64,000 nt of DNA, taken from the NCBI RefSeq assembly GCF_000835495.1, contig NW_015622542.1, positions 124,001 to 188,000 on the forward strand. The letters are read 5' to 3'. How positions within the stretch are numbered: position 1 is the stretch's first letter; every line of letters starts with the position of its first letter. Source of the DNA: Cladophialophora immunda (Eukaryota > Ascomycota > Eurotiomycetes > Chaetothyriales > Herpotrichiellaceae). The notes beneath the pieces are model-generated. The model was not told the origin of the DNA, ran no database searches, and saw only the letters and a list, made by a program, of their open reading frames with translations. Positions 11,216 through 20,519 of this stretch are shown piece by piece. Both the position numbers and the translations under genes were made by a program.

Positions 11216-13534
11216 ATGAGAATCCGCCGGGGTTTCAACGCGCGAGAACTGCTTGCTTCTCTGGCATCAGACTCGCGGGCGTACCAGTACCGCCCGCTCC
11301 CTTCGCCCAACTCTATCCGACTGCTCGAAGTTCATTCTGCGTCCCCATTCCCCGAAAGCAGCGGGACCATAGCAGTCTCTCTACGCACGTTTCCCGTCGA
11401 CGACGCTCCTCCCTTCCAAGCTCTGTCTTACACATGGGGTTATCCGTTGATTCCGGAGTCACGGCCATCACGGAGCAGCAACTGGCGCCGCCTTGCATTC
11501 GTGCAGCGCGTCCAGGCTAGAACCCCCCGTCTGCTGGATCCGGATGGCCACGGTGGGCTTGGGACCACCGTAGGGACACCGTCGCCTCCAAGTTCTCAAC
11601 TCCAAAGTCTGCCGGTGCTGCGCACAAAAATCACAGAAAACACTCCGTGTTTCCCGGTGAAGTGCGAGGGTCGAAACATCCGCGTGACGGCGAACCTGTA
11701 CGATGCGCTTGCCATGTTGTCGCGCCGCAAGCTCCTGGGATCGGACAATCCTGCTTCAGGGACGAAATACATCTGGGTGGACGCCCTGTGCATCGATCAA
11801 TCTTCCCTCGCGGAGCGGAATCAGCAGGTCAACCTAATGGCGGACATCTTCAAGGCGGCGCAAGGTGTGATTGTGTGGCTCGGGGAGGAGGATGAGTTCA
11901 CCCAGGACGCGTGCACGGTGATGGAAAGAATTGCAGCAGTTCCGAGCCAGAGGTGGCAACATGTCCCGTACACGGGCTTTTACGACGAGGACGGCTCCTG
12001 CTATCACGAGCTCGGGATTGAGCCACTGAGCTATCAGAACTGGCTGGGTCTAATCGCATTCATGAACCGCCCCTGGTTTTCGAGATGCTGGGTGGTCCAG
12101 GAGCTGGCGCTGGCGAGGAAGGCCACCGTCATCTGCGGGAGTCGAGTGCTGCAGTGGGAGCAACTGGCCAAGACGATTGAATTCATCCGCGCAACGAAGT
12201 GGTATCATCACTTGTCCATCGAGAAGATGCGGCATATTCGAGGACTAAGCCGCAGCCCAGGGCCGTACAAGAAGCTTTTGGCAAGCAATACCAGATTCGG
12301 ACTTGAGCCCGTCTATCTCAATAACACGCGGAGAGCGCTGCAGTCACGCTCTGAGAGAGAGAGCAGTGGAGGCCCGTCGCTGAGGGTGCTGGTGGAGACG
12401 CATAGGTATACCGCTGCGACCGATCCTCGAGACAAGGTATATGCTTTTCTCAGCCTGTCGAATGCAGCAAAGTCCTCCCCAGAGAAGCCCGACGAGATCA
12501 AGCCAAACTATCAGACTCCTGTCCGGCAAGTGTACACGGAAGCTGCATGCACTCTTATCCGGGGCGGTCGGAATTTGACCCTGTTGTCCCATGTGCAGGA
12601 TCGATCACTCACCAAGATCAAAGGTCTTCCATCTTGGGTCCCGGACTACTCTGTGCCTCTTTCTCCCTATCCACTTGAATTCCGAGGGAAGTGCAACTGG
12701 TCTGCTTGCGGCCATCTGAAATGGAAACCACCCCGTGACGAAACAGTTCTGCGCAGAGGCCTCTTGCCAGTACAAGGCTTCCACATTGACACCATCGCCG
12801 GAAAAGCCATCATGCCGCACGAAGCCACGGATGCTGGAGAGCCATGGGCCAGTATTGTGGATCTAGTTTTCCAACTCCCAAATCCCTATCCGGTGCCATC
12901 AATTCGGGGAGCCCCAATCTCACGCCTCGATGTCCTCTGGCGCACACTCACCACAAACACATACTCTCGGCAACATCCAGCTCCTTCTGAGTGTGGAGCC
13001 TTGTTCATCGACTATATTCTCAACCTGCAGATACGACACCGTTTGGCCCCTTGGTCATCGCACGATGCCGATTTCCAGCCACATCAAACACCCGTCTCTA
13101 CTCTTACCAATCCCGATTGGCATGGCCTGTTGGCGTCCGAGCCCGCTGATTCTCCGTACAATCTCTCCTTCTATCGAGATCGGTTGACTGCCCTGGTGGA
13201 GAATATGTTGTCCAGCGATTCATACTCGCCGCTTGCCCTGGCCCAGTTGCATCATGATATCGAGCACGGATCCGGAAGATTGCGACGCCTGTTCCGGACA
13301 AAGAATCTGTTGCTTCTAGGAACTGGCTCCCGGTCTCTTCGATCGGGTGACGAGGTCTGGATTTTGGGAGGTGGGAAGGTGCCGTACATTCTTCGTCCTG
13401 TCAAATGCAGCGCAGATGGCGACTACTTGGGTGAGAGAACCCATCGCTTGGTTGGCGAGGCATATGTCCATGGTCTGATGCACGGCGATCCACATCGTTT
13501 CGAAATGGACATGGTGAAGACAGTTTTGGTTTGA
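11216..13534 (+). CDS. HET-domain (heterokaryon incompatibility) protein
   Basis: A single exon of 772 codons from the ATG at 11216. The frame is open to 11147, but the Met at 11216 is followed directly by the family-like YRPLPSPNSIRLLEV lead-in. HET landmarks appear in order: FQALSYTWG (near residue 66), NLYDALAMLSRR, KYIWVDALCIDQ (near 185), QVNLMADIFKAAQGVIVWLG, and RPWFSRCWVVQELALA. Then comes RYTAATDPRDKVYAFLSL, the usual post-HET segment. About 75 extra residues separate YTWG from the next HET block. The C-terminal part ends with a GDEVWILGGGKVPYILRPV segment, common in such proteins. The family is linked to allorecognition and programmed cell death after hyphal fusion, but most genomic copies, including this one, have no known partner. 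Confidence 0.9.
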   Translation: MRIRRGFNARELLASLASDSRAYQYRPLPSPNSIRLLEVHSASPFPESSGTIAVSLRTFPVDDAPPFQALSYTWGYPLIPESRPSRSSNWRRLAFVQRVQARTPRLLDPDGHGGLGTTVGTPSPPSSQLQSLPVLRTKITENTPCFPVKCEGRNIRVTANLYDALAMLSRRKLLGSDNPASGTKYIWVDALCIDQSSLAERNQQVNLMADIFKAAQGVIVWLGEEDEFTQDACTVMERIAAVPSQRWQHVPYTGFYDEDGSCYHELGIEPLSYQNWLGLIAFMNRPWFSRCWVVQELALARKATVICGSRVLQWEQLAKTIEFIRATKWYHHLSIEKMRHIRGLSRSPGPYKKLLASNTRFGLEPVYLNNTRRALQSRSERESSGGPSLRVLVETHRYTAATDPRDKVYAFLSLSNAAKSSPEKPDEIKPNYQTPVRQVYTEAACTLIRGGRNLTLLSHVQDRSLTKIKGLPSWVPDYSVPLSPYPLEFRGKCNWSACGHLKWKPPRDETVLRRGLLPVQGFHIDTIAGKAIMPHEATDAGEPWASIVDLVFQLPNPYPVPSIRGAPISRLDVLWRTLTTNTYSRQHPAPSECGALFIDYILNLQIRHRLAPWSSHDADFQPHQTPVSTLTNPDWHGLLASEPADSPYNLSFYRDRLTALVENMLSSDSYSPLALAQLHHDIEHGSGRLRRLFRTKNLLLLGTGSRSLRSGDEVWILGGGKVPYILRPVKCSADGDYLGERTHRLVGEAYVHGLMHGDPHRFEMDMVKTVLV

Positions 13535-13976
13535 ACTCGGACATTCCTCCGATGCTTCTCTTCACAGACGGAATTTATACTGCGAAAATTTCTGTAAATA
13601 CGTAGGGCATCGACATATACGAACATCTCACAGAAAGTTGGTTAAATCTGTACATAGCGCCCTGGTGGTAGATGTCAGCATCAGCTTGGATCCAGAAAAT
13701 GAGAATATCAAACGGTACAAAAATGTACATCAGACAGATTTGAGAAGATATTATGGCTGGTTGTTTTAGGCACTGCGTCCAAACGCCCAGGGTTGCGAGC
13801 ATGGCCTTCAACCACTGGAGCAGAAACGCTTCTCTGGCCCCAGCGGCCTCGTCATTGAACACAATATATCAAAGAGAATGCGTTAAGCACTTACTTGTTC
13901 AGGGCAATGGCAGATCGAAGTCTGCGGCAGGACTGTGGTTGTGTAGTCAGCGACATTGACTGCCACCCACAAGAGA
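13535..13976. other. Convergent intergenic region
   Basis: This is 3' flanking sequence shared by the HET gene and RRP7, which converge here. No gene is seen. Confidence 0.45.
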
Positions 13977-14891
13977 TCAGCCCGCGTTGACTTCCAGCTT
14001 TCCTCTCCTGGCCCTCATCTCTTCCACTTTCTTTTTGTCCTCTTCAAACCGCTTCATCATCTCGTCTTGCTCCTGTTTCCTTCTCTCTCGCGTCTGGAAT
14101 CTGTAGAAGTCCTCCAACGCTTTGGCTTTCTCTTTCTGCTTCTCCGCAGATTCTTTTGCCTCATCCATCCGCGCACTGCCTCTTGACCCTCGCGTAACGG
14201 TAATGAAACCATCCTCATCGGGAACTGCGCGTTTACGTGCGTTTTCCCGAGACCGAGACTCTTCAAGTTGAGAGTAGGCAGACATATAAGCGTTGACCGA
14301 GCGAAGAAGCTGCTTGCGCGAGGGGTATTGGAGTGATTTGTGGTGTTCATATCTCGTCAGCCCAAGGCGTGGCATTTCGTTGCTTCTTGAGTCTGTAATG
14401 TCCTCCCATGCGACGGGCGTACCGGCTTTTGCAGCTCGTTGGGCCGCTTTGAGAGTGAGTTCCATGCTAGGTTTGTCCACAAAGACGACTATGGCCGACG
14501 CGCCGCTCTTTTGAATCTCGCCGTCGAAGACATTTGGGAGGGAGTGTGTGTCGAGTCCGGCCTCGATTTCTTCAGGGTTCATCCTCTTGCGCTTTCGACT
14601 TGATTTCGTTGTTGGTGCGGACTGTTTGCCCGGTGCATTTTCTGAGAAGTATACTTGCTGCATGCGTCCACCTTCTAGTTTGGTCATGAATAGGTGTTTT
14701 AGTGATTGCTCGGTAGCGCATACAGGTATGTTCACCAAGAACAAAGATCTAGGTGCATCCTCGTCGGGTATTTTAGGGTCGTGAGGTTTCAGGTAGAGGT
14801 AGTGGGTGGCTTCTCGCGAGAAACTTCCTGTCCCGCGGAGCAACAAAGGCAAGGCGATACAATCACCTACCTCTCGGGGCTCCCTCACCAT
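13977..14891 (-). CDS. RRP7: Ribosomal RNA-processing protein 7 (Rrp7)
   Basis: I take the start at the Met at 14891 (304 aa), because the typical Rrp7 N-terminus begins shortly before ATHYLYLKPHDPKIPD. The frame is open further to 15089 but that part looks unrelated. Landmarks: the RRM-like lead SLFLVNIPVCATEQSLKHLF, and a basic insert SSRKRKRMNPEE. Near the C-terminus come DEDGFITVTRG, then DFYRFQTRERRKQEQDEMMK, and a final charged helix ending KKKVEEMRARRGK. The C-terminal domain is highly diagnostic for Rrp7/RRP7A. In yeast Rrp7 is a nucleolar component of the small-subunit processome needed for 18S rRNA maturation, and the same role is expected. No intron is evident. Confidence 0.92.
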   Translation of the reverse strand: MVREPREVGDCIALPLLLRGTGSFSREATHYLYLKPHDPKIPDEDAPRSLFLVNIPVCATEQSLKHLFMTKLEGGRMQQVYFSENAPGKQSAPTTKSSRKRKRMNPEEIEAGLDTHSLPNVFDGEIQKSGASAIVVFVDKPSMELTLKAAQRAAKAGTPVAWEDITDSRSNEMPRLGLTRYEHHKSLQYPSRKQLLRSVNAYMSAYSQLEESRSRENARKRAVPDEDGFITVTRGSRGSARMDEAKESAEKQKEKAKALEDFYRFQTRERRKQEQDEMMKRFEEDKKKVEEMRARRGKLEVNAG

Positions 14892-16493
14892 GGCGAGGAT
14901 ATTGGCGTATGGAGCGTACAATGCAGATGCAACTTTTTTTCTGTCCGGGAATTGGAGAAAGACCGGCGCAGTGTGGGGTTGACGAAACAGCCTTGAATGA
15001 CAACTAATGACATTCACAGAGCCGTCACAATAAGGCTGCATATGTGACTCCTGGCGGCTGTACACTATCGTGGCCTGAAGAGACCTCATCTCTTCTCCGT
15101 CCTTCGCTCCCAGGTTCCTTCAAGCACTCTACTTTTGCAGGTAGTACCTACGTAGCTATCCGTTTGCCGTCTCGTCCAAGTTGATCGATTCGACGCCAAT
15201 ACCAGAGATCGTATCCCGTAACCTCAAATTATTCTCTCCAAAGGATGACATGCAGCCCATAACCCAGCAACTTCCACCGTCCACACTTCAGTTTTTTCCA
15301 ATCGTTCTCACCACCAGCGCCAGTGATGGACAGGCAACCAACTTGAACCATTTTACCAGCATTGCGCTCCCACACCACTTTTACTGCTCTGCTGCAACGT
15401 CTTGGCTGATTGCGCGTTGTCCGGAAGACCATCAGTAACAACAAGTGGTGTCTCAGTCTTCTTGGACTATTTGCACACTAGCCTCCTGTGTCTGAAGGGT
15501 ATGAATGGTATCATCATTTGCTTGGTGGAGGGTAAACATCTTTGTGGATCTGGCAGACTTACATCCTACTGGCCATTCAGCCTGCTCTTCCTATCCAATG
15601 CCTTCCGTCGTCTCAGACACTCTTTCCGCGGCTGGATTCCGTGCTATTTTCGCGGAGGTATTGGCATGGACAGGGCGAGTAGCGAAAGGACAAAGATCCC
15701 AGATGTGAGACATAACACCATCTGGAGTAAGGATTGAAGAATTCGGATAGCTCCTGCGGCACAAAACGGCCTGTCTTCGAGGAAACTCGGGGTCTTTCGC
15801 CAGGGGCACCAGCGCAGAGCTAATGCCCCGTGATTGGTTCGCTGGAAGACTGGTTGCAGACGCGATTCAGTAGAACGAATATTCTGATTGTCCTTGACTG
15901 CAAGCACTTGACGACGGAGAGGCTTGTAGATTCCACCATGGGAGTCGACTTGATTTCTGCTACGTTAATTTCCAAATCAAGAGCATCTTTGCAATTGCCC
16001 CAGGCGTCACCTTCCTTAGGGTGTCTGGCTGGACCTCGCACAGGTACTCGCACGGGATGGACGGGCTGATACAATGCAGGCCTAACCGAACGTGGTCGAG
16101 GCAAGCTAATACCATTCGCGGATGCTGACGCCATATGGTGTGTCAACAAACTCAACTGGAGGACGTGGCATGGCTATCCGAGGTAAGAGAGATCGAGAGG
16201 GTGGTTGTGGGCGTAGAAATGTCAGAAAGATGATGAGCAGCTCGCTCAGTCGCCGGCAATGTTCTGATATGGACTTATAGCAGCCCTATAAATAACAAAG
16301 CTAGATGACTTTTGGGATTAGCTGAGAATGACGTCGACTGCCCCTTAATTGTATCTAGCATATGAGGTGTGCACGGATTGCGCGAAGGTGGTGTGTGCTG
16401 AGGCTAGCCTAAACCTCCCTTGATGAGTAGCAATGCTGCTCTAACAACAAATAATTACTAGGAGATTACGAGGTGCAGTACGGGCAGATAGTA

Positions 16494-16754
16494 CTAGCAC
16501 GCCGCCAATATCAGTTTCTGGGGTGTGAACACCGCTAGCGCCTCGGCATTGTTCAAGTGAAACACCTGCTGCTTCTTGGTATCAACCAAAGCATCAATCC
16601 GTTTTCTGTAAACCGTCAAACTTGACTTCAGATTCATTTCTACCACTGCAGCCTCTGTCCAGGAGCAACGCTTCCTGCGGGAATACTCCCCCATCACCAA
16701 AGCAGCGACAGACTTCAGGCCAGTATAGTAGAAATCATGAATCTGAATCAGCAT
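16494..16754 (-). CDS. Possible small protein or gene remnant
   Basis: An 86-codon ATG frame, open upstream for another nine codons. It ends in VFHLNNAEALAVFTPQKLIL and has balanced amino-acid composition, including a Lys/Arg-rich middle (VYRKRIDALVDTKKQQ). There is no signal peptide and no recognised domain. It could be the last exon of a small gene, a decayed remnant, or chance. The evidence is composition only. Confidence 0.2.
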   Translation of the reverse strand: MLIQIHDFYYTGLKSVAALVMGEYSRRKRCSWTEAAVVEMNLKSSLTVYRKRIDALVDTKKQQVFHLNNAEALAVFTPQKLILAAC

Positions 16755-17038
16755 GTCGACAAGGCTGGGGGCTGTTGAAGCTCCTAGCTACGAAGATGGT
16801 TGTTTGGACGGCAACCACAGCTTTCATCGCACAGATCGCGGTCATGCTCTCTCCACCTCGTCTTCCGTTGCTCTCTCATGCGCCTTGCGGTGTGTCTGAC
16901 TGCTGCGGATCGTCCCTCGACACATGAACCGCTTCTTTCTTTGGATAGGTGCCCTCTACCACACTCCATCTCTCCGCGATGTTGCCATTGAGTGGTCAGC
17001 AATGTCTCACATCCTTTACGCGGAGACTGAAAGGTGAG

Positions 17039-17044
17039 TATAAG
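17039..17044 (+). promoter_or_regulatory. TATA-like box of the Tyr-rich secreted protein gene
   Basis: TATAAG lies 210 nt upstream of the start codon, and the intervening leader is CA/AAC-rich, as is common for strongly expressed fungal genes. Assigned from position and sequence only. Confidence 0.35.
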
Positions 17045-17248
17045 TCAACCTCGGTTTTCGCATCTCGCATACCCTTGTCTTCTCATCCATCAACAAACAA
17101 CCAAAGAATCAAAAAAACATCCATTCGTTGCATTATAATTGAAGGCCTCGCCGTTGGACTCCATACATCCGCTCGACTCTCAGCTGGCGATTTCAACTTC
17201 TACTTTCCATTAAAAATTTGAAAAAGATCCTCTCACTGAATCTCCAAG

Positions 17249-18256
17249 ATGCTGGTTTCGTGCTCATTGTTGCTCGCGGTGCTCGCCGGGTCTGCTCTTG
17301 CGCTGCCCTACCCTGATGAAGAGAAGCGTGGTAATACCGTTTATCCGGTATACAGCACTCCAACTTACAGCACGACTTACCCGGTATATACCACAACTTC
17401 CACCTACTACCCCGTGTATACGAGCACCTACTCCTCCCCAGTGTATACCACCACTTCAACCTACTACCCTGTGTACACATCCAGCTCTACATACTCTTCT
17501 GTATACACTAGCACTTCAACCTATTCGCCAGTGTACACATCCAGCTCGACGTACTCCTCCCCAGTGTATACGACCACTTCAACCTATTCGCCGGTGTACA
17601 CATCCAGCTCTACATACTCTTCTGTATACACTAGCACTTCAACCTATTCACCAGTGTACACATCCAGCTCGACGTACTCCTCCCCAGTGTATACGACCAC
17701 TTCAACCTATTCGCCAGTATACACATCCACGTACTCCTCTGTATACACTAGCACCGCCACCTATCCGGTTTACACCAGTTCCTCGACCTACTCGACCTAC
17801 TATACAACCTATACCACTCCAGCAATCTATTCCACGAGCACCTATACAACTCCCGTTGTCTATACCACAACGACCTACACTACTCCCGTCTATTCCTCGT
17901 ACAGTCCGGCTGTCTACTCGTCCACGTACTCAACCTGCCCTGCCGCTGTAACCAGCACAGAGACCGTCTACTCAACCGTGACCGCGACGAGCACGTCGAC
18001 ATATACCGCAACATCGACGTCGACATACACGTCCACAACCACCGTGACATACACCGCGACAGTCACCTCAACGGCCACTGTGACCTATACCACCAGCAGC
18101 GTGGTGTACTCATGCGCCCCGACCTACAGCAGTTCTACGTACAGCAGCTCCACCTACACGACGCCGGTCTACACGACCACGTACAGCACCTCCGTCTACC
18201 CCGTCTACACCCCTTACACCACTTACACCACCACAACTTACGGTTCTGGTTGGTAA
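17249..18256 (+). CDS. Secreted Tyr/Ser/Thr-rich tandem-repeat protein, likely cell-wall associated
   Basis: A single exon of 335 codons. Residues 1-19 (MLVSCSLLLAVLAGSALAL) form a clear signal peptide, followed by DEEKR, a likely Kex2-type propeptide end. Almost all of the rest consists of short repeats on the theme VYTSSSTYSSVYTSTSTYSP. There are two nearly identical 41-residue tandem copies starting at nt 17481 and 17604, with shorter degenerate repeats on both sides. The C-terminal third changes to TSTYTATSTST-type repeats and contains the only cysteines of the mature protein, one in each of two short segments (TCPAAV, SCAPTY). There is no C-terminal hydrophobic GPI signal. Ser/Thr density predicts heavy O-glycosylation, and the abundant Tyr could support oxidative cross-linking (inference). 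It is probably a wall or surface protein; exact function is unknown. Confidence 0.8.
   Translation: MLVSCSLLLAVLAGSALALPYPDEEKRGNTVYPVYSTPTYSTTYPVYTTTSTYYPVYTSTYSSPVYTTTSTYYPVYTSSSTYSSVYTSTSTYSPVYTSSSTYSSPVYTTTSTYSPVYTSSSTYSSVYTSTSTYSPVYTSSSTYSSPVYTTTSTYSPVYTSTYSSVYTSTATYPVYTSSSTYSTYYTTYTTPAIYSTSTYTTPVVYTTTTYTTPVYSSYSPAVYSSTYSTCPAAVTSTETVYSTVTATSTSTYTATSTSTYTSTTTVTYTATVTSTATVTYTTSSVVYSCAPTYSSSTYSSSTYTTPVYTTTYSTSVYPVYTPYTTYTTTTYGSGW
17481..17727 (+). repeat. Two tandem 123-bp repeats inside the secreted protein gene
   Basis: The unit beginning CCAGCTCTACATACTC at 17481 recurs at 17604 with only a few base changes seen by eye over 123 nt (41 codons). A truncated third copy follows. Near-identity at the DNA level, including synonymous sites, points to recent duplication or gene conversion. 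Confidence 0.85.
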
Positions 18257-19015
18257 GCCACGGATTGGACTTCTAACCTGTGGGTTCCGACTCGAAAAGC
18301 GCGACTCGGTAGGGGTTTTTTGGTCCAAAAGTTCTTTGGTATTTGTCTAGGTCTCGATGAAGACAAAAAAACATCCTTCCATAAAGCCCAGACAGAGGGG
18401 TCGGATACACTGCGGGAAGAAGAGTTGGACACTTGACACGAAACCCTGGTGGTGTGGAACAAATAGTTTTCTCAGGGTCTGATGACCAGATCACCCGCGC
18501 ACTACAGCACACGTTGACATTCTCTTTTTTTGGCCCTTACATAGCTACCCACGCTCCTTATCTCAAGGAAGGGACAGCCTTTCATAGTTGACTTCGCTAA
18601 TATAGCTGTCTCTACCACCGATGATGTTCACAGCCATGCCACTGACTTGTGGTCTGTTCCCGTCATCTCCATCCAGCCCATATCCTCAACCGAAAGACCG
18701 GTAGGTGTTCTTATTGTTCGCTCTCCTATCAGCAACGATCCCAATAAGAAGTTTGAAAATATGCGTAAAATAGCTTCCCCACATCACGCAGTGCCTATCG
18801 CCATGTTCAGATATCTGTGTATAGCTAACAATCGACCTCTTCAAGACTCATCCCAGAGCGAGGCAGAACCAACGCAATCTTGCTTCCTGAAGTCTGCGGC
18901 AACATGGTAAGTAGATCAAATGATAGGTTTATGGTGAGCATCAACTCTTGGTCCAGAGATATCGAGAAGATCCATGCGAAGGGCACCTGGCGTTGGACCG
19001 CTGCATGTATGGATA
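18257..19015. other. Convergent intergenic region, no gene seen
   Basis: This is 3' flanking sequence of the secreted protein gene and the ureohydrolase gene. The short frames here have no support. Confidence 0.45.
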
Positions 19016-19999
19016 TCAAGCTCGAGATGGCATCCTACTGTTCATACCATCAACGACCTGGTCGATGAGTCGGCTCGTCATGCTTAGACCCGGGTCATGA
19101 TCAGGGTTCACCTCGGCAATACTGAGTGCGACAGTCTTCTCACTGCTCAAGAACGTCTTGACCGCAGACATGGCCGCTTCAAATCTGAGACCCGTCCAGC
19201 TTGGAACATTGCCCAAAGGGAAGACTCCGGGATCTATCACATCCACGTCTAGGTGGAGGATGACAAAGTCTACACTATCTTCCAGCCATTTCAATGCTGC
19301 CTGTGCTTGTTCGCGTGGCGCAGCCTCGACTACTCGAGAGGTAGAGACGCGGAAACTGTTGTCAAACAGGTAGCCCAAGTGCTCTCGTTTGTTGGCGACC
19401 GAGTCAATATTCAGGCCGAAGAGGACGATATTGGTGTTATCGACGACAGCAGAGCCGTCAGCACGAGAAAATTTCTGCATGCTCTCGAGTGCTCCTTCGC
19501 GTAACGTCAGATGCGTCAGTGTCATTCCGGCGATGTTGCCCGATGAGTTGGATTCCATCGGGGTGTATAAGTCGCAATCAGCGTCCATATAAACGATGCC
19601 TATACGTTTCCCCGTCCCTTCCAGATGGTGCCAATATGCTGACATGATTGCTGGACAATAGAGACATTCGCCACCAAGGATCAATTGGAAACGACATGCT
19701 TGGCCTTTCTCATCGTTGTCGACAGTTAAATCATTTCCGATCGCTTGTCGAACTTGCTCGCAAGCGGCGACAGTGGCCGCTTCATTCCGCGCTCCATTTG
19801 GGTCCCGTCCGCTCGGCGACCATCCAACAGGACCATTGGGCAGGGCGGTTGATTCTGCGATTTGCCAGCCCGCGGCTCCAAGTTTCTCGTGCAGACCAGC
19901 ACGTCTGAAGGCTGTGGGAGCCCGCGATTTGCCAGAATACACGGAACCAATGTCTGAGGGCACCTTGATGATTCTGATAGCACGCGATGGCATCGCCAT
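19016..19999 (-). CDS. Ureohydrolase (arginase/agmatinase)-family protein with altered metal-site motifs
   Basis: 327 codons from the Met at 19999. The frame is open to 20164, but the extra 55 residues are not family-like. The fold is recognisable: IIKVPSDIGSVYSGKSRAP at the start, FQLILGGECLYCPAI (GGEC near residue 109), RIGIVYMDADCDLYTP (near 139), then FVILHLDVDVIDPG (D251, D253) and a final ALSIAEVNPDHDPG. In canonical arginases the first two motifs are GGDH and DAHxD. Here both metal-binding histidines are replaced (Cys and Asp), while DVDxxDP is intact. It may be a divergent fungal subfamily with different metal chemistry, or a non-catalytic member. The substrate cannot be named. It is divergently transcribed from ATP12, with a promoter region of about 0.5 kb between them. 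Confidence 0.8.
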   Translation of the reverse strand: MAMPSRAIRIIKVPSDIGSVYSGKSRAPTAFRRAGLHEKLGAAGWQIAESTALPNGPVGWSPSGRDPNGARNEAATVAACEQVRQAIGNDLTVDNDEKGQACRFQLILGGECLYCPAIMSAYWHHLEGTGKRIGIVYMDADCDLYTPMESNSSGNIAGMTLTHLTLREGALESMQKFSRADGSAVVDNTNIVLFGLNIDSVANKREHLGYLFDNSFRVSTSRVVEAAPREQAQAALKWLEDSVDFVILHLDVDVIDPGVFPLGNVPSWTGLRFEAAMSAVKTFLSSEKTVALSIAEVNPDHDPGLSMTSRLIDQVVDGMNSRMPSRA

Positions 20000-20519
20000 G
20001 ATAGTTGTCGATCTCGTCCGGGGCGACACGTCGACTTTAGAAGTATTGCTAACGACTTGGATGGATAGGGAAATGTCAACGACGTGTGGAGGAGGCGCGG
20101 CATCCTTTCTTATACACCATGAAGGTCGAAGCAGAGGTTTGTCACCATCAACAAGCTGGGCCAATGACAGTGGGAGCCAGTTCGAGAGTAATATCGCGAA
20201 GGGCGCGATACGCCCTTGATTTTCGATCTAATCGGAGAGAGAACATCTTAAACTTACCCATTTGGCGGGACGGTCCCTGGTCATACCTCGACACAGGCTT
20301 ACGTCGAACCCGAACCTAAATTTGTAGGGCATTGACCTCAACTGCGAGCTTGGTCGGATTTGCCATGGGGATTCTACGTTGATGATGTTGAACTTGAAGT
20401 AGACCGGAGATACGAGGCAGCTTGGCATCGTAAAGTCCGAGACATTGTTGATGCTGTCAAGCAATTGACTTTGCTCTCCTATTTCATTTCGTCTCCCCAT
20501 CCAGTATCTCGAGGACAAC
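20000..20519. other. Divergent promoter region (ureohydrolase / ATP12)
   Basis: This holds the promoters for both divergent genes, and possibly an upstream part of the ureohydrolase leader (its frame stays open to 20164). No other gene is seen. Confidence 0.45.

Larger units (their letters stand above)
14892..17248. other. 2.4 kb gene-poor intergenic region
   Basis: No confident gene is seen. The only frame with natural-looking composition is at 16494-16754 on the minus strand, listed separately. The right end holds the promoter and leader of the Tyr-rich secreted protein gene. Confidence 0.4.

Noticed and set aside
17298..17951. 217-codon frame inside the Tyr-rich secreted protein gene
   Set aside because: It is a Pro/Thr/Arg-rich shadow frame produced by the short-period repeat; the frame with the signal peptide explains the DNA.
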